Below, piece by piece: positions 21,321 to 28,524 of a stretch of DNA of 42,274 nucleotides. The notes beneath the pieces were generated by a model. The model had not been told where the DNA came from. It made no database searches and saw nothing but the letters and a program-made list of their open reading frames with translations. Source of the DNA: a virus. The stretch lies in IMG/VR virus record IMGVR_UViG_3300003323_000383, positions 3,738-46,011 of that record; one strand, given 5' to 3'. Every line of letters starts with the position of its first letter. Position 1 is the first letter of the stretch. The position numbers and the translations under genes were made by a program.

Positions 21321-21353
21321 CGGTAATGGGGGCGGGCACAAACCCGGTAAATC

Positions 21354-21689
21354 ATGACCATTCGTAACTCCACCGGCGCGCTTCGCCGGTCACGCAAGAT
21401 GCCTCCCGAGGACACGCTCGGTTGGAGGCTGAAGAACGCCCGCATCGAACGCGGGATTAACATTGACTTCCTCGCGAGCTATATCGGCACCGATCCTTCC
21501 CGGATCACGGCGATAGAGAATCGGGGAGAGTATCCCACCCTCCGCACCGCGATCGCGCTTGCTAAGGTCCTCGACATCTCCATCGACTACCTCGTGGGGT
21601 TGGAGGACATTAACGGTAAGCGGACCGCCGAGGCGGATGACATTTCTATCCCACGGAGGCTTAGCGATGCTGCGGTTTCTAACCCTTGA
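21354..21689 (+). CDS. XRE-family helix-turn-helix regulator, 111 aa
   Basis: Residues about 22-82 are an XRE/Cro-type HTH: LGWRLKNARIERGIN, then DFLASYIGTDPSRITAIENRG (shown in part), and PTLRTAIALAKVLDISIDYL, which also matches the usual domain end. The N-terminus is basic and short, and there is no protease or dimerisation domain as in CI, so a small repressor or control protein is likely. The SD upstream is poor (GGTAAATC). No lysogeny gene accompanies it here, so a role in early or late timing is more likely than lysogeny. Confidence 0.75.
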   Translation: MTIRNSTGALRRSRKMPPEDTLGWRLKNARIERGINIDFLASYIGTDPSRITAIENRGEYPTLRTAIALAKVLDISIDYLVGLEDINGKRTAEADDISIPRRLSDAAVSNP

Positions 21690-22971
21690 GCAAGTCACGG
21701 TGGCGCCCAATCGCCAACGCGCCTTCATCGACCCGGTCAAGTTGCAGGAGCTGGCAAACAGCATCCGCGACAACCACCTCATCCACGCCCCCGTGGTCGA
21801 CGGCTCCAACACCCTCATCGTCGGCGAGCGGAGGTATCGGGCCATCCAACTCCTACATGACATGGGCGAGGAGTTCTACTACGGGCAGAAGAAGGTCCCG
21901 CCCGGCTTCGTTCCGGTGGTCGACATCGGAGACCTCACGGACATCCAGCGCTATGAAATCGAACTCGAGGAGAATATTCGTCGCGAAGGGCTCACATGGC
22001 AAGAGGAAGTGCAGGCCACAGCTCGTCTGGCGGAGCTTAAGACCTCCATCGCCCTCGCGGCGGGCCTCACGCCCCCGTCTAACGCACAGCTCGAAGGTGA
22101 GATCCGGGGTCTCTCCAAGGCCTCTGATGGCGGGACGGTACGCGAGCATCTCGACCTTGCGCGCAACATGGACAAGCCTGAAGTTGCTAAGGCCAAAACA
22201 CAGAAGGAAGCTACTAAGGCTCTCAAGCGAATTGTGCAGGCTGAACAGCATGCGAAGCTTGCGGCCGCAGTCGGCGCCACGGCATCAGCCTCCCGCCACA
22301 TTCTCCACCGGGCGAACTGCCTCGAGTTCATGCCCGGGTACCAGTCGGAGTCCTTCGACTGCATCTGCACTGATCCCCCGTACGGTATGGGAGCGGATCA
22401 GTTTGGAGACTCAGGAGGCTCCCTTGGCCGCACTCACGGCTATGCGGATGACGTTGATGTCTTGGATCAAATCCTGTCGGAAGCGCCCCGGGAGTTCTGG
22501 CGGGTGCTGAAGCCCCAAGGCCACGTGTACGTGTTCTGCGACTTCCGGTTCTTCGGAGATTGGAAATCCGCACTGGAGTGTCAGGGCTTCAGGGTCTTCC
22601 GCACGCCCCTCATTTGGCACAAGCCCACCGGCCTCGCCCGCGCCCCGTGGCCCGAGATCGGCCCGCAGCGCCGCTACGAATGCATTGTCTACGCCATCAA
22701 GGGCAACAAGCCCGTGACCGGAATGTACTCCGACGTGATCAGTGTGGAGTGGGACGAAGCGACCGGGCACGCCGCGCAGAAGCCTGTGGCCCTGTACACC
22801 AACCTCCTCCGCCGGTCCTGCCTGCCCGGCGAGACCGTCCTCGACCCCTTCTGTGGCAGTGGCCCGATCTTCCCGGCCGCTGAAGAACTCAAGCTCACCG
22901 CCCACGGTATTGAGATGGATGAAGTGAGCTACGGCATCGCCGCACAGCGCCTCGCAGCGCTCAAGGCGTAA
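21667..22971 (+). CDS. ParB-like nuclease/DNA methyltransferase fusion
   Basis: ATG at 21667 follows CACGGAGGCTTAGC and overlaps the HTH gene end. Residues 1-110 are a ParB N-terminal domain (LIVGERRYRAI near 50-60, ELEENIRREGL near 99-109). Residues about 205-434 are a DNA methyltransferase with catalytic DPPYGM (236-241), a target-recognition part, and SAM-binding VLDPFCGSGP (391-400). DPPY before FCGSG gives beta-class order. It probably methylates adenine N6 or cytosine N4 in DNA for protection against host restriction. Such ParB-methyltransferase fusions are known in phages; the target site is unknown. Confidence 0.85.
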   Translation: MLRFLTLEQVTVAPNRQRAFIDPVKLQELANSIRDNHLIHAPVVDGSNTLIVGERRYRAIQLLHDMGEEFYYGQKKVPPGFVPVVDIGDLTDIQRYEIELEENIRREGLTWQEEVQATARLAELKTSIALAAGLTPPSNAQLEGEIRGLSKASDGGTVREHLDLARNMDKPEVAKAKTQKEATKALKRIVQAEQHAKLAAAVGATASASRHILHRANCLEFMPGYQSESFDCICTDPPYGMGADQFGDSGGSLGRTHGYADDVDVLDQILSEAPREFWRVLKPQGHVYVFCDFRFFGDWKSALECQGFRVFRTPLIWHKPTGLARAPWPEIGPQRRYECIVYAIKGNKPVTGMYSDVISVEWDEATGHAAQKPVALYTNLLRRSCLPGETVLDPFCGSGPIFPAAEELKLTAHGIEMDEVSYGIAAQRLAALKA

Positions 22972-22976
22972 CCCCC

Positions 22977-22988
22977 GGGCCTCGGCCC
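22977..22988 (+). other. Short intercistronic hairpin
   Basis: GGGC (22977-22980) pairs with GCCC (22985-22988) around CTCG, right after the methyltransferase stop, followed by TTCCTTGGAG and the next start. It is the weakest of the set of early-operon hairpins but in the same location relative to genes. Confidence 0.35.
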
Positions 22989-23004
22989 TTCCTTGGAGCA
23001 TGGC

Positions 23005-24483
23005 ATGAAACGCATCATTGCAGCATTGACCCTCTCCCTCGCGGCAGTCGCCTCGTGGGCAGCGTGTGTCAACTCACCGTCCGACTCGGGCGGCTCCCTC
23101 CCTCTAACCACCGGGAAGCTTGTATGGCACTCCTACACCTCCTACGGCGATGGGTCATCGCAGTTGTTTGTGCGAGACATTGCCGCCGGGAGTACGACAA
23201 ACGTCTCTTCTTCCTGGGCCTGTGCCTCGGGCTGCACCGTAAAAGACCCAATGAACGCGGTGTGGAGCGCGGATGGCAACTGGCTCCTCTTCATGGGGGT
23301 GGCAAACAACGCGTGGAACCTCTTCGCCGTCTCCGCATCCGGCGGCTCACCAATCAACCTCACCGGCTCTACCGGCACGACCCGGAACGAGGACCCGAAG
23401 TTCTCCGCCGACGGGACGAAGGTGGTGTGGAAGCAGGGGCAGGCGGGGACGTGGCGGGTGATGCAAGCACCCTGGTCGGTGACCGGGGGCACGCCGTCGC
23501 TTGGTACTACGACCACGCTCATAACCGGCTCTACCGAGAACTCGATGCCGTTCCTCGACTCCGCCGGCACCACCCTGTATTACTCCGCCGGCAGCTCAAG
23601 CCCCTTCACCTTGTACAGCAAGGCTCTCCCCTCCGGCACACCCTCGTCGATTTCGAGCAGCGGCTACTACCCCGTGGTTCGCTGGTCAGACAACACTGTC
23701 TTCTGGGCCGACGACACCACGCAGGGAGCGAACGATCAGGTGGCGTACAAGGCTAGCGGCGGGTCGACCACCTACCCCTCCATCAACGACTGCAACGGGA
23801 ACAACTCGGACCCGTGGCCAGTGGGGAGCACGAACTATGTCTTCTTCTCAAGTACTACTCCGGGTGGTTATCAACTTTACCTTGGTGACCTTTCTAACGG
23901 CAATCGCTATAATCTGTCTGCGTGGTACTCTGACACAGCGAAAGCTCACCTGGGCTCTTCGTATTATAGCGGCACTGGTGGCGGTGGTGGCGGTTCAGGT
24001 AGTTCTACTACCGTAAACCTTGCCCGCGTGACCGGCCAGACCACGAACCCCTCGGCGACCGCCTCGTCCACCACGTCCCCGATGGTGGCAAGTCGTGCGA
24101 TCGACGGCAACACCGCCGACACCAACGCCTCGCGGTGGGACAGCACCGAGCCGATGCCGAACCCCTCGTACCTAATCGTCGACCTCGGCTCGCAGTGCGC
24201 GGTGGGCTACACGGGGGTCTGCACCATCACCGGTATCGACCTGTACAAGGACTCCTACCCCACCCACAACGAGATCGATATCTCGTCGGACGGGACCAAC
24301 TGGACCTCGATCTGGTCGATCACCAACGACACGAGCTACACCCACCGGGCGATCAACCAGACCGCACTCGGCGGGGCGAAGTACGGCCGCTACATCCGGG
24401 CCTACGGAACGGCGACGGCGCCTTACGGCATGTCGTTGCCGGAGATCCAAATCTGGGGCTGCACCGCTCAGACCTGTAACTAA
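23005..24483 (+). CDS. Secreted beta-propeller plus F5/8 type C (discoidin-like) protein
   Basis: ATG at 23005 has GGAG six bases upstream. Residues 1-19 (MKRIIAALTLSLAAVASWA) form a Sec signal peptide. Residues about 30-315 repeat a TolB/WD40-like blade pattern (SADGNWLLFMG, FSADGTKVVWK, DNTVFWADD), implying a beta-propeller. A Gly-rich linker (322-334) then joins a C-terminal F5/8C-like lectin domain (338-492) with VASRAIDGNT, DLYKDSYPTHNEIDIS and SLPEIQIWG. It should reach the periplasm or outside and bind a glycan or envelope component. Base composition around 23830-24020 is visibly AT-richer than on either side, hinting at a mosaic join. Confidence 0.75.
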   Translation: MKRIIAALTLSLAAVASWAACVNSPSDSGGSLPLTTGKLVWHSYTSYGDGSSQLFVRDIAAGSTTNVSSSWACASGCTVKDPMNAVWSADGNWLLFMGVANNAWNLFAVSASGGSPINLTGSTGTTRNEDPKFSADGTKVVWKQGQAGTWRVMQAPWSVTGGTPSLGTTTTLITGSTENSMPFLDSAGTTLYYSAGSSSPFTLYSKALPSGTPSSISSSGYYPVVRWSDNTVFWADDTTQGANDQVAYKASGGSTTYPSINDCNGNNSDPWPVGSTNYVFFSSTTPGGYQLYLGDLSNGNRYNLSAWYSDTAKAHLGSSYYSGTGGGGGGSGSSTTVNLARVTGQTTNPSATASSTTSPMVASRAIDGNTADTNASRWDSTEPMPNPSYLIVDLGSQCAVGYTGVCTITGIDLYKDSYPTHNEIDISSDGTNWTSIWSITNDTSYTHRAINQTALGGAKYGRYIRAYGTATAPYGMSLPEIQIWGCTAQTCN

Positions 24484-24490
24484 ACCTCAC

Positions 24491-24506
24491 GCCCCCGAGA
24501 GGGGGC
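24491..24506 (+). other. Intercistronic hairpin with GAGA loop
   Basis: GCCCCC (24491-24496) pairs with GGGGGC (24501-24506) around a GAGA tetraloop of the stable GNRA type. It lies seven bases after the propeller gene's stop and right before GGAG-CTATC-ATG of the MazG-like gene. No T tract. Confidence 0.55.
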
Positions 24507-24518
24507 ATTGGAGCTATC

Positions 24519-24950
24519 ATGGCAGAAATCACTAAACCCTCTGAACTCGATCCCGTCTCCATCGAAGTGATGATGACGGTGCTTAACCGCTTCGCCCGCA
24601 TGGCGTACGGCAACAGCCACGCGAAGGGCTTTTGGGACGAGTACGAGGAGACGCTCGCCGTCATCGGCCTGCAACTGAACGAGGCTCACCAAGCCAAGTA
24701 CACCACCGACGTGAAGCTCTCCAAGATCGACCTGATCCATAGCGAACTTGGCGAGATGACCGAAGGCGTACGAAAGCCCGGCCCGGATCAGCACTGCCCC
24801 GAGTTCACGCAGGAAGAGATCGAGGCCGCTGACGCCTTCATCCGCCTCATGGACTATGTAGGCAAGTTCGACCTCCGCTTCGGGCCTGCCGTTATGGCCA
24901 AGATGGAGTACAACGCCTCGCGCCCCTACAAGCACGGGAAGGCAGCGTGA
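24519..24950 (+). CDS. MazG-like NTP pyrophosphohydrolase
   Basis: ATG at 24519 has the recurrent GGAG-CTATC-ATG start. The 143-residue all-helical protein has DLIHSELGEMTEGVRK (about residues 71-86) with an ExxE metal site, then EEIEAADAFIRLMDYVGKF (about 99-117) with ExxxxD-type residues. That is the metal-binding pattern of MazG/dUTPase-type all-alpha NTP pyrophosphohydrolases. They hydrolyse NTPs or dNTPs to monophosphates and may cleanse the pool or lower host alarmone. Neighbours are DnaQ and polymerase genes, consistent with nucleotide metabolism. Confidence 0.8.
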   Translation: MAEITKPSELDPVSIEVMMTVLNRFARMAYGNSHAKGFWDEYEETLAVIGLQLNEAHQAKYTTDVKLSKIDLIHSELGEMTEGVRKPGPDQHCPEFTQEEIEAADAFIRLMDYVGKFDLRFGPAVMAKMEYNASRPYKHGKAA

Positions 24951-25105
24951 CCCGCTGGCAGGTTCAGGAGTTAATGGACCTGCTCATTCTCCTGCACGGT
25001 TACGTGGAGTTCGATCCGGGTGACCGTGTGGGGATTGAAGTCAGGATCAACATCGAACGGCTGAAGGTGTATGCCGAGGAACTGAAGGAGCAAGGTAAGC
25101 CATGA
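24947..25105 (+). CDS. Small helical protein, 52 aa
   Basis: GTG at 24947 overlaps the MazG-like gene's stop, and its own TGA overlaps the DnaQ-like start (ATGA). The product is mostly two helices (WQVQELMDLLILLHGYVEF, then IEVRINIERLKVYAEELKE). It links MazG-like and DnaQ-like genes by coupled translation. No motif for a catalytic role; a small regulator or subunit is possible. Confidence 0.55.
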   Translation: MTRWQVQELMDLLILLHGYVEFDPGDRVGIEVRINIERLKVYAEELKEQGKP

Positions 25106-25797
25106 CCACCTATTTCTACGACACGGAGACGACCTCCTCCGACCCCACCACCGCGCAGGTTATTGAGGCCGCGAGCGCGGAGCTGGACACTTCCATGTGG
25201 GCCCTCGGGGTGCGGTATCAGCAACGCTTCCGCCCCTCAGATCCGATCACCCCGGGAGCAATGGCTGTTCACCACATCACCCGCACGGATCTCGAGGACT
25301 GCGCGCAGACCGAGTCGTATCTCTTCGAGCACGCCTGCCCGGATTGCACCTACCTGATCGGCCACAATGTGAGCTTCGATTGGGAAGTATCCCGCAAGCC
25401 GGATGTCAAGCTGATCGACACGCTGGTCCTCGCCCGATACCTCTGGCCCGACATCGAGCACAAGCTCGGCGCGCTCATGTACCACTTCTATGGCGAGGAC
25501 GCCAAGCCCATGCTAGTTGGCGCCCACAATGCGCTGGTTGACGTGGAGAACCTGGCCGCGCTGTTCCTCGAGCATATCCGCCCGGCCCTCCCGGTGGCCG
25601 CCCAGCACTCCATCGCGGCGCTGCATGCCTTCAGCGAGGAGGCCCGCATCCCCCGCGTGATGGCGTTCGGGAAGTACAAGGGCGAGAAGATCGAGGACGT
25701 GCCTATCGGCTACATGCAGTGGGCGTTCAAGCAACCCGACTTCGACCCATACGTCCTCGAGGCGTTCCGGCGCGCGCTGAGGGGGCCTCGGCCATGA
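25102..25797 (+). CDS. DnaQ-like 3'-5' exonuclease
   Basis: DEDDh exonuclease motifs are visible: FYDTETT (residues 5-11; Exo I), GHNVSFDW (87-94; Exo II) and HNALVDVE (142-149; Exo III, with His at 142 and Asp at 147). The C-terminal 45 residues (VMAFGKYKGEKIEDVPIGYM) match a short domain seen after DnaQ in many phages (DUF3820-like). It could supply extra proofreading or degrade host DNA, next to a polymerase with its own exonuclease. Length 231 is typical. Confidence 0.85.
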   Translation: MTTYFYDTETTSSDPTTAQVIEAASAELDTSMWALGVRYQQRFRPSDPITPGAMAVHHITRTDLEDCAQTESYLFEHACPDCTYLIGHNVSFDWEVSRKPDVKLIDTLVLARYLWPDIEHKLGALMYHFYGEDAKPMLVGAHNALVDVENLAALFLEHIRPALPVAAQHSIAALHAFSEEARIPRVMAFGKYKGEKIEDVPIGYMQWAFKQPDFDPYVLEAFRRALRGPRP

Positions 25798-25937
25798 AGC
25801 CCCATATTTGGTTTAGGTACGGTACTTGGTGGTGCGCTACGAAATACTGCTATCGCGGCGGCGGCACAACACCCATGCGTGCCTACCTCGATCACATGAG
25901 GCGTCTATCGGAGTTACTCCATGACAGGCATTATTGA
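25794..25937 (+). CDS. Small hypothetical protein, 47 aa
   Basis: ATG at 25794 overlaps the DnaQ-like stop. It begins KPHIWFRYGTWWCATKYCYR, a pattern also seen in the 21177 gene (KPHIHYQQGYWRC), so the two are probable paralogues. The C-terminus is helical (AYLDHMRRLSELLHD). Two Cys and many aromatics; function unknown. Confidence 0.55.
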   Translation: MKPHIWFRYGTWWCATKYCYRGGGTTPMRAYLDHMRRLSELLHDRHY

Positions 25938-26190
25938 CCAAAACTGGTTCGTGCGGCTTTGGCCCGCAGTCGAAGAACACTTCAACAAGATCTATTCGGA
26001 GCCCCAAGATGTCAGTACGAAAAGGAAACGGGAACCCAAACGCTCGCGTCATGGTAGTCGGCGAGGCATGGGGCGCGGAGGAAGAGCGGACTGGACAGCC
26101 CTTTATGGGTGCTTCCGGCCAAGAGCTAAACCGCATGCTCCAAGCCGCCGGCATCGGGCGAAGCGAGATCTGGACTACCAACCTCGTTAA
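25921..26190 (+). CDS. Hypothetical protein overlapping the polymerase start, 89 aa
   Basis: ATG at 25921 follows GGAG with seven bases and overlaps the preceding gene. Residues 1-30 (MTGIIDQNWFVRLWPAVEEH) look genuine, but no stop occurs before the polymerase ATG at 26009. The last 60 residues run out of frame through its 5' end and are Arg/Pro-rich. The real product may thus be about 30 conserved residues plus a non-specific basic tail. It could be a leader that couples polymerase translation. Confidence 0.5.
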   Translation: MTGIIDQNWFVRLWPAVEEHFNKIYSEPQDVSTKRKREPKRSRHGSRRGMGRGGRADWTALYGCFRPRAKPHAPSRRHRAKRDLDYQPR

Positions 26191-28510
26191 CGCCCGCCCG
26201 GCCGGCAACGACTTCGGGGAGTGGGTGGCCCTGAAGAAGAAGGACATCACTCCGGACCACGTTCCCTTCCGGGACAAGATGGTCCGGCCGATTGTGAGGC
26301 TCGGCTACGAGTCCCTCATGCAGGATATCGACCTTGTCAAACCTAACGTTATTGTGCCCGTTGGCAACTACGCAATGTGGGCCCTCACAGGAGCATTCGG
26401 CATCCTCAAATGGCGGGGGAGCATGCTACGTATGTCGCAGGATTCTAGCTCACCGAAGGTCATACCTACAGTTCACCCTGCCGCTGTGCTGCGTGAGTGG
26501 AAGTACCGCTCCATCGTCATCAACGACCTCCGACGAGTCGCAAACGAGCAGCACTCCCTAGAGTGGGCTACCCCACCCCGCGACTACCGCTTCATCATCC
26601 GCCCCTCGTACCAAAAGGTGATGCTCACGCTCGCCGAACTGAAGCGTCGCATGGACGCCGGAGAATCGCTATGGTTGGAACTGGACCTCGAAACGCGTGC
26701 CGGGCACATCGCTTGCTGTGGCATCTCATGGAGTCATGTGGATGCACTTGTCGTCCCCTTGATGTGTATCGAGAACGAGAACGGGTATTGGGGGCAGGAA
26801 GAAGAAGCGACTATTGTACATGCCTTACGCCGAGTGTTGACTCACGCGCGTGCGAAAGTGCGGTTGCAGAATGGCTTGTACGACGCACAGTATACCTGGA
26901 GGCACTGGTTGTTCGTTCCTCGAGTGGCGCAGGACACTATGCTCTCTCAACACACCTGCTTTGTGGCGCTGCCGAAGAGCTTGGCCTTTCAAAGCTCGAT
27001 GTACTCTCCGCACTACGTCTACTGGAAAGACGATGGGAAAACATGGGGGGAGACTCACAGCGAGGACCAGCTATGGTCCTACAACGGGATGGACTGCGTG
27101 AGGACCCGCGAGTGTGGGGAGGCTTTGATGGAGTCGGTGACCTCATTGGGGCTGCAAGAAGTGGAAGCCTTTCAGCAGAGGCTGTTCTGGCCAGTGCTGC
27201 GCGCTATGCAGATCGGGGTCCGGGTGATCCCGGAGAAGCGGGCGCAGATCATCCAGGAGCTGCAAGACGCGATTGCGGACCGGGAGGAGTGGATGGCGAA
27301 GGTCCTCGGGCACTCCCTCAACATCGGGAGCCATGTCCAGATGAAGAAGCTGTTCTACGAGGACCTGAAGCAAATTCCTGTCATGACGCGGGCTACGAAG
27401 AAAAAGCCCTCGACCATGACCTGCAACGACGAGGCCCTCCAGACCATCGCGAAGCGAGAACCGTTGCTGAAGGGTCTGTGCAACACGATCGCGGACATGC
27501 GGACCCTTGGGATATGGTTAGGCACCTTCGCCCAAGCCAAGGTGGACTTCGACGGCCGGATGAGGTGCTCGTTCAACATCGCGGGCAACGAGACGAAGGA
27601 GCAGGGGGAGGGAGAGAAGGCAGTGAAGGCGGCCCCGTACACATACCGCCTGTCCAGCTCCGAAAACGCCTTCGGCTCCGGGCTCAACATGCAAACGATC
27701 CCCAGCGAGAAGTCCAAATCCGCCGGGAAAGCAATCGCCCGGGGAAGCAAGATGCCGATCCCGAACCTCCGCTCGATGTTCGGCCCGGACCCGGGGATGA
27801 CATTCTTTGACGCGGACTTGGACCGCGCTGACCTTCAAGTCGTGGTGTGGGAGGCGAACGATGCAGACCTCAAAGCTGCTCTGCGAATGGGAGCTGACAT
27901 TCACTTGCTTAACGCATACATCCTCGTGGGCAAAGAGCCTCCACCTATGGATGAGCTGGTTGAGGGGCATCCCAAATACAAGGATCATAGGGCACCGTAT
28001 AAAACCCAGCGAGAGTTTGCCAAGGTTTTCTGTCACGCTACAAACTACGGAGGATCTCCGAAGACTATTGCTGGACACACAGGGAGAACTATCGCGGAAG
28101 TTGATCGAGCGCAACGGATCTGGTTTGGCGCTCACCCGGGTATACTTCGCTGGCACGAGCGAGTAGCGCAGCAGATCAACCGCTACCACTTCATCGAGAA
28201 CCCGTTCGGCTACCGGTGGTATATCTTTGACCGGCTGGATAACGCGTTCACGGAAGGTCTGGCGTGGGTTCCCCAATCCACGGTAGGGTGTGTCATCAAC
28301 CGCGTGTGGGACCGGTGGTACACGGAACTCCCCTCCGTGCAGGTGTTGCTGCAGGTGCATGATAGTTTGGCGGGGCAGTTCCCGACGAGGGAGCGCCACG
28401 TGCTTGTGCCCAAGATGTTAGAGCTAGGGCGAATCGTTGTACCGTATGAAGATCCCCTAATCATCCCCCTTGGCATGGGAACGTCGGACGTGTCGTGGGG
28501 CGACTGCTAG
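26009..28510 (+). CDS. UDG-like domain fused to family A DNA polymerase
   Basis: ATG at 26009 follows GGAG with CCCCAAG spacing. Residues 14-165 are a uracil-DNA-glycosylase superfamily domain: VVGEAWGAEEERTGQPFMG, then NLVNARPAGND and VHPAAVLREW. The Fe-S cysteines of family 4 enzymes are absent. A 3'-5' exonuclease follows (LELDLET 223-229, NGLYDAQY 288-295, YNGMDC 358-363). The polymerase domain has motif A FFDADLDRADLQ (599-610), motif B TQREFAKVF...NYGG (666-682) and motif C VHDS (783-786). The exo and polymerase acidic residues are present, so replicative activity with proofreading is expected. SPO1 polymerase, as I recall, also has such an N-terminal domain. Confidence 0.85.
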   Translation: MSVRKGNGNPNARVMVVGEAWGAEEERTGQPFMGASGQELNRMLQAAGIGRSEIWTTNLVNARPAGNDFGEWVALKKKDITPDHVPFRDKMVRPIVRLGYESLMQDIDLVKPNVIVPVGNYAMWALTGAFGILKWRGSMLRMSQDSSSPKVIPTVHPAAVLREWKYRSIVINDLRRVANEQHSLEWATPPRDYRFIIRPSYQKVMLTLAELKRRMDAGESLWLELDLETRAGHIACCGISWSHVDALVVPLMCIENENGYWGQEEEATIVHALRRVLTHARAKVRLQNGLYDAQYTWRHWLFVPRVAQDTMLSQHTCFVALPKSLAFQSSMYSPHYVYWKDDGKTWGETHSEDQLWSYNGMDCVRTRECGEALMESVTSLGLQEVEAFQQRLFWPVLRAMQIGVRVIPEKRAQIIQELQDAIADREEWMAKVLGHSLNIGSHVQMKKLFYEDLKQIPVMTRATKKKPSTMTCNDEALQTIAKREPLLKGLCNTIADMRTLGIWLGTFAQAKVDFDGRMRCSFNIAGNETKEQGEGEKAVKAAPYTYRLSSSENAFGSGLNMQTIPSEKSKSAGKAIARGSKMPIPNLRSMFGPDPGMTFFDADLDRADLQVVVWEANDADLKAALRMGADIHLLNAYILVGKEPPPMDELVEGHPKYKDHRAPYKTQREFAKVFCHATNYGGSPKTIAGHTGRTIAEVDRAQRIWFGAHPGILRWHERVAQQINRYHFIENPFGYRWYIFDRLDNAFTEGLAWVPQSTVGCVINRVWDRWYTELPSVQVLLQVHDSLAGQFPTRERHVLVPKMLELGRIVVPYEDPLIIPLGMGTSDVSWGDC

Positions 28511-28524
28511 CTCTGAGGTGGGCA

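Noticed and set aside
21354-21689. Lysogeny repressor with an integration module.
   Set aside because: The XRE protein is small, lacks a CI-type C-terminal domain, and no integrase, excisionase or att site is visible in the window.
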